Origin: Cellvibrionaceae bacterium AOL6
GTDB lineage: Bacteria > Pseudomonadota > Gammaproteobacteria > Pseudomonadales > Cellvibrionaceae
Direction of reading: 5' to 3'
NCBI GenBank assembly: GCA_003265435.1
Contig: NOXC01000012.1
Span: forward strand, 62,001 to 126,000
DNA length: 64,000 nt
Shown: one piece after another, positions 1-9,775 of the stretch
How the letters are laid out: the number at the start of each line of letters is the position of its first letter
How positions within the stretch are numbered: position 1 is the first letter of the stretch
Translations under genes and position numbers: made by a program
Notes under the pieces: model-generated
Seen by the model: only the letters and a program-made list of their open reading frames with translations
Database searches by the model: none
Told to the model about the DNA's origin: nothing

Positions 1-290
1 CCATAGAGCATACCGTCGCGAATTTCCGGTTCGAATGGCGGGCTGGCCCAGTCTTCAGGATTGCCGCTTGGTACCACATCCGTGTGACCGGCAAAGACGA
101 ACAGCGGGCCGCTATCGCCTCGTACGGCCCAGAAGTTATCGACATCGTCGAAGCGAAGCGGTGTGATGTCAAAGCCAAGGGCGCTGAGGCGTTCCGTCAT
201 AAGCGCCTGACACCCGGCGTCCTCGGGGGTGACCGAGCGTCGGCGAATCAATTCTTGTGTCAGGCTGAGTGTCGGAGAGTCGTGGGGCAT
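1..290 (-). CDS. dapE: Succinyl-diaminopimelate desuccinylase, N-terminal part (cut by window edge)
   Basis: About 96 N-terminal residues are visible; the rest lies beyond the left edge. DapE removes succinate from N-succinyl-L,L-diaminopimelate in the lysine/peptidoglycan pathway, as a cytoplasmic dimetal M20-family hydrolase. The translation begins [20 protein letters not shown] and includes [11 protein letters not shown], which holds the first metal-binding histidine and the aspartate typical of M20 enzymes. The ATG at 290 is chosen because family homology starts at once. The gene follows dapD by 52 bases on the same strand, so the two enzymes acting on succinylated intermediates are probably co-transcribed. 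The C-terminal metal ligands cannot be checked here. Confidence 0.93.
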   Translation of the reverse strand, partial: MPHDSPTLSLTQELIRRRSVTPEDAGCQALMTERLSALGFDITPLRFDDVDNFWAVRGDSGPLFVFAGHTDVVPSGNPEDWASPPFEPEIRDGMLY

Positions 291-342
291 GCGTGGTCCT
301 CGGGAGCGATGGCGCCCGACGATTGCCGGGCGGGGTGCAAGA

Positions 343-1380
343 TCAATTGTTCGCGTGGAGTGCTTCGTTCAACGCGATTGCGGTTTTGTTCGTCAGGCAC
401 TCCAACGCACCGGTGCTCGAATTGCGTCGGAAGAGCAGGTCATTCGTGCCGGCGAGGTCGCGCGCTTTGACTTGCTTCACGACCTTGCCTTCATCATCGA
501 GCACCGCCACTTTGGCGCCGGCGGTGATGTACAGGCCCGATTCCACTGTGCAGCGATCGCCGAGTGGAATGCCGATTCCGGCGTTGGCGCCGATCAGACT
601 TTCCTTACCGACAGAAATAACGATGTTGCCACCGCCTGACAGCGTGCCCATGGTCGAACAGCCGCCGCCGAGGTCGGAACCTTCACCAATCACAACGCCT
701 GCCGATATGCGGCCTTCGATCATACTGGTACCGAGTGTGCCGGCGTTAAAGTTGACGAAACCTTCGTGCATGATGGTCGTGCCCTCACCGATATATGCGC
801 CGAGACGCACGCGTGCAGTGTCGGCGATACGCACACCGGCCGGCACAACGTAGTCGGTCATTTTCGGGAATTTGTCGACACAGTCGACAGACAGAGTACG
901 CCCTGCCAGACGCGCAGCCAGCTGGCGCTGGGGCAGTTCTTTGATGTCGATGGCGCCTTCATTCGTCCACGCGACATTCGCCAATACGCCGAACATACCA
1001 TCGAGTACACAGCCGTGGGGTTGCACTAGGCGGTGAGAGAGTAAATGCAGCTTCAGGTAGACCTCGGGTACGCTCTTCGGTGCTTCATCGTTTTCCAGTA
1101 CGGTGAGCACGACGGTGCGCTTGCTTTGCTGGCACTCGCCAGCCAATGCGGCGAGTTCGCCTATGCCTGCATCCTGCCACGCGGCGGCCAGTGCTTGAAG
1201 TTGCGAGGGCGTCGGCGTAAGCGCGGCATTGCCGCCGCTGTAGTCTTCGCCCAAAGCAGAGAGGGCGCTCAGCACCTCAGCGGTGGGATTCAATAGTGGC
1301 TGGGGGTAGTACACCTCGAGCCAGTCGCCGGTGTTGTTCTGGGTACCGATACCCAGGCCGAGAGCAAAATGGGAAGCCAT
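343..1380 (-). CDS. dapD: 2,3,4,5-tetrahydropyridine-2,6-dicarboxylate N-succinyltransferase
   Basis: DapD transfers succinyl from succinyl-CoA to tetrahydrodipicolinate in the succinylase branch of lysine and diaminopimelate synthesis. The 345-residue product matches the long form found in Pseudomonas rather than the roughly 275-residue enterobacterial form. The C-terminal half is a left-handed beta-helix with hexapeptide repeats ([20 protein letters not shown], then a glycine-rich [20 protein letters not shown] stretch). An AAGGAG ribosome site lies 7 bases before the ATG at 1380. dapE follows after 52 bases and the ArsC-like gene ends 30 bases upstream, the same order as in pseudomonads. 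Confidence 0.96.
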   Translation of the reverse strand: MASHFALGLGIGTQNNTGDWLEVYYPQPLLNPTAEVLSALSALGEDYSGGNAALTPTPSQLQALAAAWQDAGIGELAALAGECQQSKRTVVLTVLENDEAPKSVPEVYLKLHLLSHRLVQPHGCVLDGMFGVLANVAWTNEGAIDIKELPQRQLAARLAGRTLSVDCVDKFPKMTDYVVPAGVRIADTARVRLGAYIGEGTTIMHEGFVNFNAGTLGTSMIEGRISAGVVIGEGSDLGGGCSTMGTLSGGGNIVISVGKESLIGANAGIGIPLGDRCTVESGLYITAGAKVAVLDDEGKVVKQVKARDLAGTNDLLFRRNSSTGALECLTNKTAIALNEALHANN

Positions 1381-1410
1381 TGAGGAACTCCTTGAATTCG
1401 TTAAGTCTTA

Positions 1411-1755
1411 TTAAGCAAAGATGTCAGCATAGCGCGGTGCGGAAAAGCCCACGTGCAGTTGGTCGTTGACGATGAGGACAGGCCGTTTGATCAGCGTGGG
1501 GTGTTCGGTCAGCAGCGCGGCCGCGCCGTCACCCACGGCCTGCTCCCGCTCGCGATCATCGAGTTGTTTCCAGGTTGTGCTGCGTTTATTCACGAGCACG
1601 TCGTGACCGAGGGTGTCGAGCCAGGTGGCGACAACGTCGGTTTCGAGGCCATCTTCACGGAAGTCGTGGAACCGATAGTCTACCTTGGCCTCGTCCAGCC
1701 AGCGTCGCGCTTTGCGGACAGTATCGCAGTTCTTGATTCCGTAGATTTCGATCAT
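1411..1755 (-). CDS. ArsC/Spx-family protein, YffB type
   Basis: The 114-residue protein starts MIEIYGIKNCDTVRKARRWL, a thioredoxin-fold ArsC/Spx-like start with a single conserved cysteine (GIKNCDTV). Later KRPVLI and a C-terminal FSAPRY are typical of the YffB subfamily. YffB proteins lie beside dapD/dapE in many gammaproteobacteria, but their biochemical role is not firmly known; arsenate reduction should not be assumed. The frame is open 19 codons further upstream, but family homology begins at the ATG at 1755, preceded by a weak AGAGG site, so that start is preferred. The short gap to dapD suggests one transcript. Confidence 0.88.
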   Translation of the reverse strand: MIEIYGIKNCDTVRKARRWLDEAKVDYRFHDFREDGLETDVVATWLDTLGHDVLVNKRSTTWKQLDDREREQAVGDGAAALLTEHPTLIKRPVLIVNDQLHVGFSAPRYADIFA

Positions 1756-1832
1756 GGTGGGTGCCTCTGCTTGCGGGGCGGCAAGAATAGCAAAACCCGG
1801 GACCTTTTTCACGGTGGCCGCGCCTATGGCGC

Positions 1833-4253
1833 TCAGACCGTTTCGGAGTGAGGTATCAAGTACTTACTGGAAAATGCCTCGGGAGGGAGCGGCTTGTCGA
1901 ACCAGTAGCCCTGCACGATCACGCGCTCCATCAGGCCAAAGTAGTCGGCTTGCACCTGTTCTTCCACGCCTTCGACGACGACGTCCAGATTCAGGTTGTC
2001 AGCGATGTCGATGACCGCACTGACCAAGGAGCTGTCCTGGCTGCTGTTAGGCACATCATCGATGAAGGTTTTGTCGATTTTGATCTTGTCGACGGGGAGT
2101 TTTTTCAAGTAATTCAGCGAGCTGAAGCCTGTACCAAAGTCGTCGAGCGCGAAGCTGATGCCATTACGCTTTAATTCCAGCATTTTATTGATGACGTTGT
2201 CGAAGCCTTCCAGTGCAACCGACTCGGTAATTTCCAGCTCGATCCAATGGCCGTCGAGCGCGTTGCGAGCCAGTGTGGCGCGAACCTGATCGACGAAGTC
2301 CGGCTGGAAAAACTCCGTCGCCGAGACATTGACCGAAATGCGGAAGCCTTTTTGCACGGAGCCCGCTTCAATGTGCTGACGCAGGAAGGCGCAGACCTGG
2401 TCGAGAATCTGGGCGCCGACCTGATTGACCATCGGGCTCTGTTCGAGATAGGGGATAAACTGACCGGGCATGATCAGGCCTTTCTCCGGGTGTTGCCAGC
2501 GGATCAGGGCTTCTGCACCACGCAGGGTTTGGCTCGAGGCATCGATTAATGGTTGCAGGTGGAAGCGGAATTCGTTGTTGCTGATGGCTTGGCGAATCTC
2601 GCTCTCCATATGCACGCGCTCTCGAGCCTGCTCTTCCATCGGCGCTTCGAAAAACCGATAGCAGTTGCGGCCGGCTGATTTTGCTTGATACATGGCGGTA
2701 TCAGCGTAGCGCAGTAACTGCTCGATATCGCCTGCCGCGCTTGGATAGAGCGCGATGCCGATACTGGCCCCAATCGAGAAAAAATGCCCACCGAGCTCGA
2801 TCGGCGCGCTGATGACCTTGAGCAGTCGCTCGGCGAGGTGAGCGGCGTGTTCGGTCGCGGTGTCTTCCTCCTCACTGATGTCGGGAATGCTCAATATGAA
2901 TTCGTCACCACCGAGGCGCGCGAGGGTTTCGCGTGAACGGAGTTGGGTTTTCATTCTGTTCGACAGGTGCAGCAGTAAATCATCGCCGGTGCTGTGACCC
3001 AGGGTGTCGTTAATCCGTTTAAAGTCATCAATGTCGATAAACAGCACGGCGCCGTGTGTGTCGTGTTCGCGTGTGTACTCTATGTCGCCGATCAGTTGCT
3101 CGTGCAATTGGTTTCGATTGGGCAGACTGGTGAGCGCATCGTAGTAGGCCAGACGCTCCACTCTTTCCTCTGCTGCGACACGGGCGCTGATATCCGTGGC
3201 AATGACGAGCGTGCATTTTTGGCCGTAGAGTCGGAACGGCATCAAGGTCATCTGTAACACATGCTCGTTGCCGTCGGGGCTCGTCAGGCATTGTTCTATA
3301 CTGCTGCCCTGGTCGCCAAAGTCTTCGCTGTCTTGAATCGCGATGGCGAGTTCACGCGCTTCGCTCGCACTGCATTCGCGGTGCATGTCGAAATAGTTTT
3401 CTCCGACGAGGTCTTCGATATCCTGCTTATAGAAGCGTGCGGTGGTGACATTGGAGAAGACGAATTCGCCCCGGGCGTTGATCGCGAACACCTGATTCGG
3501 GCTGGCATTCAGAATGATGCGAAGTTGTTTCTCGCGTTCCTCCAGCTCCACTTGATGGCTCTCCAAGTGGGCAATCAGGCTATTAGCGGACTGGACAATG
3601 TGGCCGATTTCATCCTGCCCGTGATCCTGAATGGGGGCGATACGTTTGCCTTGTGGCGAGCGGTAGTCGATTTTGGCGATGTTGGTGGCGAGCTGAAAGA
3701 GCGGGCGAGTCAGTAAGGCATGGAACAGCAGGATCAGCACCAGTGCCAGAATCAGGTTGCGCAGCAGCCCAGACACGAGCATGTAAACGGCCCGTTGATA
3801 AGTGGGCTGCAGAATCTGATCGTTGTCGACAACAACGGTCAGTCGACCTTCGTAGCGTTTACTCTTATGTATCAGCTTTTCCACATAGGTGCTCTCACGG
3901 CCTTTCAGCAGGCGAGTGAGCGCCTCAGTTCGAGTGCTCAGCCTGGGATTGCTGGCCTCGCCCATCACTGCACCAATGTCGTCTTGAATCACTACGCTCA
4001 GAATAAAGGGGTAGGTGACCAGCCCGCGTGCGACCTCGTAGGAAAGCTCGTGATCGAGTGTGTGTACGGCTCTTGCGGCGGCGGTGCGGCTCACTTGTAA
4101 AATTTCGTGTACGCGCCGGTCGGCATCTTGGCTTTGTGAACGAAAGTCGAGATAGACCTGTACGAGGGTGACGCATAGCCCCAGCACAACGACGATGATC
4201 AGACTGTTGCGAGCGAGCTTAAATGAGAGGCGCTGAAAGAAACTGAGAGTCAT
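1833..4253 (-). CDS. Membrane GGDEF-EAL cyclic-di-GMP enzyme with HAMP and PAS domains
   Basis: An 806-residue bifunctional signalling protein predicted to make and/or hydrolyse cyclic-di-GMP. Order: membrane segment near residues 16-34, a periplasmic region to about 160, a second membrane segment near 160-182, HAMP, coiled linker, PAS near 245-360, GGDEF, EAL. The GGDEF active site is intact (RLGGDEF, motif at 448-452). The EAL domain keeps its catalytic signature: E581 in EALIRW, an NVS asparagine, ELEITES, DDFGTG, KIDKTF, EGVE and the final QGYWFDKPL glutamine. Both activities are therefore plausible, but the balance cannot be read from sequence. No extra partner gene is apparent. It is transcribed toward the dap genes, 77 bases before the YffB-like gene. 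Confidence 0.93.
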   Translation of the reverse strand: MTLSFFQRLSFKLARNSLIIVVVLGLCVTLVQVYLDFRSQSQDADRRVHEILQVSRTAAARAVHTLDHELSYEVARGLVTYPFILSVVIQDDIGAVMGEASNPRLSTRTEALTRLLKGRESTYVEKLIHKSKRYEGRLTVVVDNDQILQPTYQRAVYMLVSGLLRNLILALVLILLFHALLTRPLFQLATNIAKIDYRSPQGKRIAPIQDHGQDEIGHIVQSANSLIAHLESHQVELEEREKQLRIILNASPNQVFAINARGEFVFSNVTTARFYKQDIEDLVGENYFDMHRECSASEARELAIAIQDSEDFGDQGSSIEQCLTSPDGNEHVLQMTLMPFRLYGQKCTLVIATDISARVAAEERVERLAYYDALTSLPNRNQLHEQLIGDIEYTREHDTHGAVLFIDIDDFKRINDTLGHSTGDDLLLHLSNRMKTQLRSRETLARLGGDEFILSIPDISEEEDTATEHAAHLAERLLKVISAPIELGGHFFSIGASIGIALYPSAAGDIEQLLRYADTAMYQAKSAGRNCYRFFEAPMEEQARERVHMESEIRQAISNNEFRFHLQPLIDASSQTLRGAEALIRWQHPEKGLIMPGQFIPYLEQSPMVNQVGAQILDQVCAFLRQHIEAGSVQKGFRISVNVSATEFFQPDFVDQVRATLARNALDGHWIELEITESVALEGFDNVINKMLELKRNGISFALDDFGTGFSSLNYLKKLPVDKIKIDKTFIDDVPNSSQDSSLVSAVIDIADNLNLDVVVEGVEEQVQADYFGLMERVIVQGYWFDKPLPPEAFSSKYLIPHSETV

Positions 4254-4305
4254 GCCATCGGCAGTTATTGTCGTGTCAGGGATAGCCCGTGGACCGTGAT
4301 GTTTA

Positions 4306-4325
4306 AGGGCCTATTAACTGGCCCT
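4306..4325. repeat. Inverted repeat between nth and the GGDEF-EAL gene
   Basis: AGGGCC and GGCCCT (6 bp each) flank an 8-base loop in the 172-base gap between nth and the GGDEF-EAL gene. No T-run follows the stem on the minus strand, so it is a poor Rho-independent terminator for nth. Read on the minus strand it contains TAGGGCCAGTTAA, very close to a motif in other gaps of this window. Confidence 0.5.
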
Positions 4326-4425
4326 AAAAAGTATAGTTCACTGTCCGTGAATTGCGAGGATATCTGCGTACCTGCTTGCCGGTGACACACGGGCACCTTG
4401 GTGCGTATCGGCAATGAAGGCGAGC

Positions 4426-5100
4426 TCAGGCCTTGCGCGTTTTTTTGGGGTGCTTTCTGGCGGGATAGCAGGTGCGGCAGATCAGGCAGCGTGTACCGTC
4501 GCAACCCCGTGCGCTGCAATGCTCTCTGCCGTAATAAATAATTTGCAGGTGCAGGTCGTTCCAGCGGTCTTTTGGAAACAGGCGCTTCAAATCCTTCTCC
4601 GTCTGCGCAACACTGCGCCCGGAGCTCAGGCCCCAGCGTTGGGCTAAGCGGTGTATATGGGTGTCGACGGGAAATGCGGGCTCGCCAAAGGCTTGCGCCA
4701 TGACGACGGAGGCTGTTTTGTGGCCGACACCGGGTAGCGTTTCGAGTGTTGCGAGGTCGGCGGGGACTTTGCCGTCGTAGTCGTCGACCAGGATTTCGGA
4801 CAGCCGCTTAATGGCTTTGGCTTTTTGTGGGGATAGGCCACAGGGGCGAATGATCTCCTGTATCGCCTCCACGGTACATTTCGCCATGTCATGTGGATTG
4901 TCAGCCAGGGCCCACAGCGAAGGCGTGACCTGATTGACACGCTCATCGGTGCACTGCGCCGACAGCAACACCGCTACCAGCAGCGTGTATTCATCGCGAT
5001 GGTCTAACGGAATCGGCGGTTCGGGGTAGAGCGCCTGTAAGGTCTCGAGTACGAAGGCGACGCGCTCGGCTTTGAGCAGGTTTTTCACGGGTTCGTCCAT
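4426..5100 (-). CDS. nth: Endonuclease III-family DNA glycosylase/AP lyase
   Basis: A 224-residue base-excision repair enzyme for oxidised pyrimidines. The helix-hairpin-helix LPGVGHKTASV supplies the catalytic lysine, and the conserved aspartate is in VDTHIHR; both fit Nth. The C-terminal iron-sulfur region is unusual: after YYGREHC the cysteines are C-x4-C-x4-C-x2-C-x2-C, not the C-x6-C-x2-C-x5-C of E. coli Nth. The gene starts 3 bases after dapC ends and is probably last in a map-glnD-dapC-nth transcript. Other Nth-like glycosylases are possible, but lysine and aspartate together support a bifunctional enzyme. Confidence 0.92.
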   Translation of the reverse strand: MDEPVKNLLKAERVAFVLETLQALYPEPPIPLDHRDEYTLLVAVLLSAQCTDERVNQVTPSLWALADNPHDMAKCTVEAIQEIIRPCGLSPQKAKAIKRLSEILVDDYDGKVPADLATLETLPGVGHKTASVVMAQAFGEPAFPVDTHIHRLAQRWGLSSGRSVAQTEKDLKRLFPKDRWNDLHLQIIYYGREHCSARGCDGTRCLICRTCYPARKHPKKTRKA

Positions 5101-5103
5101 GCT

Positions 5104-6297
5104 TCAACTGGCGTGACGAATGAAATGTACGATACGTTCGGCCGCTTCGATACACTCATTCAGCTCAGCAACCAGTGCCATACGTATGCGACCCGCGCCA
5201 GGGTTTCCCGACTCGGTGTCGCGTGCAAGGAAGGTGCCCGGCAACACGGTAACATGTTCGCGTTCAAACAGGTCGCGCGCAAAAACTTGATCGTCTATTG
5301 GCAATTTCGGCCACAAATAAAATCCGGCATCGGGACGACTGACCTCCAGCACAGGGCTCAGTATGTCGAGCACGCGGTCGAATTTTTCTCGGTATGCAGC
5401 GCGGTTTTCCGCTACGTGTTTCTCATCTGACCACGCGGCAATACTGGCGTGTTGTGTGTGCAGAGGCATCGCACAACCGTGATAGGTGCGATATTTGAGA
5501 AAGTCGGAAATCAGCGTGGCGTCTCCGGCGACAAAGCCTGAACGCAAACCCGGCAGGTTAGAACGTTTGGACAAACTGTGGAACACCACGCAGCGAGCGA
5601 AGTCATGGCGACCCATTGCGGCACAGGCTTCCAATAAGCCCGGTGGCGGCGCTTCTTCATCAAAATACAGCTCTGAATAACATTCGTCGCTGGCGATGAT
5701 GAATTTGTGTTTATCCGCTAGGCGGATCAGAGCTTGCAGTTGCTCAATGCTGTAGACACTGCCCGTAGGGTTGCCTGGAGTACACAAGTACAGTAGCTGG
5801 CAATCTTCCCATTCGCTTTCGGATATTTGCGCGTAGTCCGGTAAGAACTGCTGGTCTTCGGTACAGTTTAAAAACACCGGCTCGGCGCCCGCTAAGAGAC
5901 TGGCGCCTTCGTAGATTTGATAAAACGGGTTGGGCATGAACACCTTGGCGCGTTCAGAAGGCGAAATAACCGTTTGAGCAAAGGCAAAAAGGGCTTCACG
6001 GGTGCCGTTGACAGGCAGTATTTCAGTTTCTGGATCGAGCTGGTCGAGCTTGAATCGCTGCGTTGCCCACGATTGTATGGCCTGCCTCAATTCCGGCAGT
6101 CCCTTCGTGGCAGCGTAGTGGGAAACGGCATTCAAATGTTTGGCCAGGGTCTCCACCACGAAGCCAGGAGGCGCGTGCTTGGGTTCGCCTATTGAAAGGG
6201 CGATGTGCGCTTTGCTTGTATCAGGTGTTGTCGCCTGCTTAAGTTTCGCGAGTTTTTCAAAAGGGTAGGGCTGAAGACGCGGTAAATTCGGGTTCAT
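5104..6297 (-). CDS. dapC: N-succinyldiaminopimelate aminotransferase
   Basis: A 397-residue fold-type I PLP aminotransferase, matching the DapC subfamily found between glnD and other dap genes in pseudomonads. It would convert N-succinyl-L-2-amino-6-ketopimelate to N-succinyl-L,L-diaminopimelate with glutamate, the step between DapD and DapE. Visible markers are NGTREALFAF, TPGNPTGS, SDECYSELYF and the PLP lysine in SLSKRSNLPGLR, with the terminal arginine in GRIRMAL. It starts 8 bases after glnD ends. A general aminotransferase role cannot be excluded, but three dap genes in one 6-kb stretch support DapC. Confidence 0.92.
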   Translation of the reverse strand: MNPNLPRLQPYPFEKLAKLKQATTPDTSKAHIALSIGEPKHAPPGFVVETLAKHLNAVSHYAATKGLPELRQAIQSWATQRFKLDQLDPETEILPVNGTREALFAFAQTVISPSERAKVFMPNPFYQIYEGASLLAGAEPVFLNCTEDQQFLPDYAQISESEWEDCQLLYLCTPGNPTGSVYSIEQLQALIRLADKHKFIIASDECYSELYFDEEAPPPGLLEACAAMGRHDFARCVVFHSLSKRSNLPGLRSGFVAGDATLISDFLKYRTYHGCAMPLHTQHASIAAWSDEKHVAENRAAYREKFDRVLDILSPVLEVSRPDAGFYLWPKLPIDDQVFARDLFEREHVTVLPGTFLARDTESGNPGAGRIRMALVAELNECIEAAERIVHFIRHAS

Positions 6298-6305
6298 GCT
6301 CGTAT

Positions 6306-9002
6306 TTAGGCCTTTAATTCCTGTGCAACTTGCCGATCAAGACGCTGCCGGATTTTATCCTGAAGCGCTTCACACGCTTGCGCATCGCTGAGTGGCTGCC
6401 CATTTAAGTCGGTGATAAAAAACACATCCTCGACGCGCTCGCCGAGTGTGGAAATACGGGCGTTTTGAACAATAATGCCTTCTTCCATGAACACTTGGGC
6501 AATGGTGGCGAGGAAGCCTGGGCGGTCCGGGCTGATGACTTCAAGCACAGTGTAGCCCCCGACGATGTCATTGCTGATACTCGTTTGGGTGGGGATGCTG
6601 AACTGTTTCAGCTCGCGCGGAGTGCGCCGTTTGACGATGTCGGAATATTCGCCCGCTAGTGCGAGTTCACGTTGCAGCGCGTCGTGGATCTGCTGGTAGC
6701 GCTGAGCATCGTTCCCTATGGGTTCGAAATTGTCATTCAGTACGTAAAAGGTGTCCAGTGTGTAGCCGGTGTCGGCGTGATAAATCTTGGCATCCTGAAT
6801 ATTCAAGTGTAGCTGCGCAAGGCAGGTCGTGGCCGCCGCGAATACGTGTCGCGCGTCCCGAGCACAGATGAATATCTGTGTGGCGCCTTCGAGTTTGGTG
6901 CTGGTGGTTTCACTGATCAGAATCAAAGGCTGCTCGCCTTGGTGCGCGAGCATGGCTTCCGTCTGAGAGGCGATATCGAGATGCGATTCGCGAACGAAAT
7001 ATTCATCGCCGAGGGTGGCCCAGAGTGCGCGCGCCTCGTCAGCGAAGATGCCTTTGTCCGAGAGTTTGGCCAGTGCCAGACGCTGCGTCTCTTCAACGAG
7101 CTCCTGCTTGTCGACCGTATTCTCGAGGCCGCGACGAAGCGCGCGCTTGGTCTCCATATACAATTGACGCATGAGGCTGGCGCGCCACGTGTTCCAGATT
7201 TCCGGGTTGGTGGCACACATGTCGGCGACGGTGAGCGCGTAGAGGTAGTCGAGCCGCCGCTGGTCGCCGACGCGCAAGGCGAAGTCACGAATCACGTCGG
7301 GATCACTGATGTCTTTTTTCTGAGAGATAAACGACATCAGCAAGTGGTTCTCGACCAGCCAGCACACAAGGCGGGTTTCCTGGCCCGGTAAGCCGTGCAG
7401 GCGACAGAATTCTTCAGCATCTTGCGCGCCGAGTTCCGAATGATCACCGCCTCGGCCTTTGGCGATATCGTGGAACAGGCCTGCGATATACAGCAACTCC
7501 CGGCGGGGCATGTGTCGCACGATGTGTGCCGCAATCGGGAAACGTTTTTCATTTTCCGGCTGAGTAAAGCGGCGCATGTTGCGAATCACGAGCAGCGTGT
7601 GTGCGTCCACGGTGTAACGGTGAAACAGGTCGTGCTGCATCTGCCCGGTGATACGGCCGAACGCGGGGAGGTAGCGCCCCAGAACGCCGTAGCGCTTCAT
7701 GCGAGTAAGCTGGGTTACGAGGCCGTAATCAATCGAGAACAGTTGCATAAACATTTCTCGATTTTTTGGGTCGTCTCTGAAGCGGTTGTCGATGAGATTG
7801 CGGCGATCACGAATCAATCGAATGGTCGACGCGCGCGCTCCGGCAATGCTCGGGGTATTGCCCATGAGCACAAAAATTTCAAGCAGAGCGCTGGGCTCTT
7901 CATCAAAGACGCGTGCGTGCCGGACTTCGATATAGTTGTCACGCAGTTGGAACCGCTCATTGATAGGGGTGATCTGGGCGGCGGCGTCTTTGTGAAAAAT
8001 CTGCTCCTCCAGGTACTGGAGTAGCACGTCATTAAGTTCTCGCAACGAAATCACGGCACGATAGTATTTGTGCATGAATTGTTCGACAGCCAGACCCTTG
8101 TCGGAATCTTCGTAGCCAAACAGTTGCGCCAATTCGCGCTGATACTCAAACAGCAGTCGTTCTTCGGCACGACCACTCAGCATGTGTACCCCAAAACGCA
8201 CGGACCACAGAAACGCTTCTGCGCCGCGTAGAACGCCGAATTCGCGCTCGGTAAAAAAATCCTGGCCTTCCAGTTGTCGCAGTGTTTGTACACCAAAATA
8301 GCGTTTGGCGATCCAGTTGATCATCTGCAGATCACGCAAACCGCCCGGTGCATTTTTAATATTCGGTTCCAGGTTGCACTCGGTGTTGTTGTGCTTGTCG
8401 TGGCGGCGAACCTGTTCTTCCCACTTGGCTTTGAAGAACTCGGTCATCGGCCACATGTATTCGGGCCCGGTCTGAGTTTGCAGTTGATCTCGCAGGGCGT
8501 CGTTACCGGCAATTCGGCGAGACTCTTGCAGATTCGTCGCGACCGTGATGTCGTCGCGAGCAATGGTGATGCATTCTTCGAGTGAGCGCACGGAGCTGCC
8601 GATTTCGAGGCCTATGTCCCATAGAAAGGTGACAAACTCTTGCAATTGGCCGTTGTATTTCTCGCCCACTTGGTTTTCAAGCAGGATGAGGATGTCGATA
8701 TCGGAGTGGGGGTGCAACTCTCCACGTCCGTAGCCGCCAACGGCGATCAGACAGACGTCATTTTCCCACTCGTACAAATGCCAAGCATAATGCAGGATGA
8801 CATCGATAAAACTGGCCCGGCTTTCAACCAGTGAGCGAATGTCTTCGCCTTCGCGAAAACGGAGCTCAAAATGGGTTTTCATCCCGTCGACGGCGTTTTT
8901 AAATACCTTGACGGGCGCTTTGTTGTCCAGGTCTCTGCGAAAGCGTTGCTGGTTGAAGCAGAGGGGTTGGCATGCGTAGGCCGGGATACGATCCACGTGC
9001 AT
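6306..9002 (-). CDS. glnD: Bifunctional PII uridylyltransferase / uridylyl-removing enzyme
   Basis: GlnD senses glutamine and adds or removes UMP on PII proteins, controlling nitrogen assimilation. The 898-residue protein has the normal length and layout: an N-terminal nucleotidyltransferase motif (GGYGRGELHPHSDIDILI), a PII-uridylyltransferase helical region, an HD domain (GLFHDIAKGRGGDHSELG) and two C-terminal ACT domains, the last including GGYTVLEVISPDRPGFLATI. The ATG at 9002 follows the map stop by 2 bases, so translation is likely coupled. A shorter product starting at an internal ATG would lose conserved sequence. Confidence 0.96.
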   Translation of the reverse strand: MHVDRIPAYACQPLCFNQQRFRRDLDNKAPVKVFKNAVDGMKTHFELRFREGEDIRSLVESRASFIDVILHYAWHLYEWENDVCLIAVGGYGRGELHPHSDIDILILLENQVGEKYNGQLQEFVTFLWDIGLEIGSSVRSLEECITIARDDITVATNLQESRRIAGNDALRDQLQTQTGPEYMWPMTEFFKAKWEEQVRRHDKHNNTECNLEPNIKNAPGGLRDLQMINWIAKRYFGVQTLRQLEGQDFFTEREFGVLRGAEAFLWSVRFGVHMLSGRAEERLLFEYQRELAQLFGYEDSDKGLAVEQFMHKYYRAVISLRELNDVLLQYLEEQIFHKDAAAQITPINERFQLRDNYIEVRHARVFDEEPSALLEIFVLMGNTPSIAGARASTIRLIRDRRNLIDNRFRDDPKNREMFMQLFSIDYGLVTQLTRMKRYGVLGRYLPAFGRITGQMQHDLFHRYTVDAHTLLVIRNMRRFTQPENEKRFPIAAHIVRHMPRRELLYIAGLFHDIAKGRGGDHSELGAQDAEEFCRLHGLPGQETRLVCWLVENHLLMSFISQKKDISDPDVIRDFALRVGDQRRLDYLYALTVADMCATNPEIWNTWRASLMRQLYMETKRALRRGLENTVDKQELVEETQRLALAKLSDKGIFADEARALWATLGDEYFVRESHLDIASQTEAMLAHQGEQPLILISETTSTKLEGATQIFICARDARHVFAAATTCLAQLHLNIQDAKIYHADTGYTLDTFYVLNDNFEPIGNDAQRYQQIHDALQRELALAGEYSDIVKRRTPRELKQFSIPTQTSISNDIVGGYTVLEVISPDRPGFLATIAQVFMEEGIIVQNARISTLGERVEDVFFITDLNGQPLSDAQACEALQDKIRQRLDRQVAQELKA

Positions 9003-9004
9003 GT

Positions 9005-9775
9005 TCAGAAGGATTCCTCGCTGCGAGCGGTTAATACTTCAAATCCGTTTGCGGTGACGGCAATGGTGTGCTCCCATTGCGCAGACAGGCGGCCGTCTTT
9101 GGTTTCAACGGTCCATTGGTCGCCTTTCAATTTGGTGTGACGTTTACCGGCGTTGATCATTGGCTCGATCGTAAAGGTCATGCCTTCTTTAAGCACTAGG
9201 CCGGTACCTTTGCGGCCGTAATGCAGTACCTGAGGGTCTTCGTGGAAGACCTTGCCGATGCCGTGCCCACAGTACTCGCGCACAACCGAATAGTGTTGGC
9301 CCTCGGCGTACTGTTGAATGACATGGCCGATGTCTCCCAGTTGGGCACCGGGACGCACAAGCTCTATGCCTTTGTACATGCACTCCTGAGTGATTTTGCA
9401 AAGGCGCGCGGCATGCGGGGCCACTTTACCGACGTAAAACATCTTACTGGTGTCGCCGTGGTAGCCGTTGTACAGGACAGTGACATCAATGTTGATGATG
9501 TCGCCCTCTTTGAGGATTTTCTTTTCAGAGGGGATACCGTGGCAGACGACCTGATTCACCGAGGTGCAGATCGATTTCGGGAAGCCCTTGTAGTTCAGCG
9601 GGGCAGGCACGGCTTTCTGCTTCACGGTGATGTACTCGTGACAAATACGGTCCAGCTCCCCGGTGCTGACACCCGGTTGGACATACTCGCCGATCATTTC
9701 GAGAACTTCTGCCGCCATGCGGCCCACGACACGCATGTGCTCTAGATCTTCGGGCGTTTTGATACTCACTGCCAT
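9005..9775 (-). CDS. map: Methionine aminopeptidase type I
   Basis: Map removes initiator methionine from new proteins in the cytosol. The 256-residue type I enzyme keeps the five metal ligands: aspartates in NIDVTV and GYHGDTS, histidine in GHGIGKVFHE, and glutamates in TIEPMI and WEHT. The frame stays open far upstream, but MAVSIKTPEDLEHMR at 9775 is the family start and has AAGGTGA about 8 bases before it; the upstream stretch is not protein-like. In Pseudomonas map sits head-to-head with rpsB; here about 9.4 kb of other genes separate them. A -10-like TAGAAT at 9839-9844 (minus strand) may belong to its promoter. Confidence 0.96.
   Translation of the reverse strand: MAVSIKTPEDLEHMRVVGRMAAEVLEMIGEYVQPGVSTGELDRICHEYITVKQKAVPAPLNYKGFPKSICTSVNQVVCHGIPSEKKILKEGDIINIDVTVLYNGYHGDTSKMFYVGKVAPHAARLCKITQECMYKGIELVRPGAQLGDIGHVIQQYAEGQHYSVVREYCGHGIGKVFHEDPQVLHYGRKGTGLVLKEGMTFTIEPMINAGKRHTKLKGDQWTVETKDGRLSAQWEHTIAVTANGFEVLTARSEESF

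Noticed and set aside
1411-1755. Arsenate reductase function for the YffB-like gene
   Set aside because: No ars genes nearby; this subfamily beside dapD is not known to reduce arsenate.
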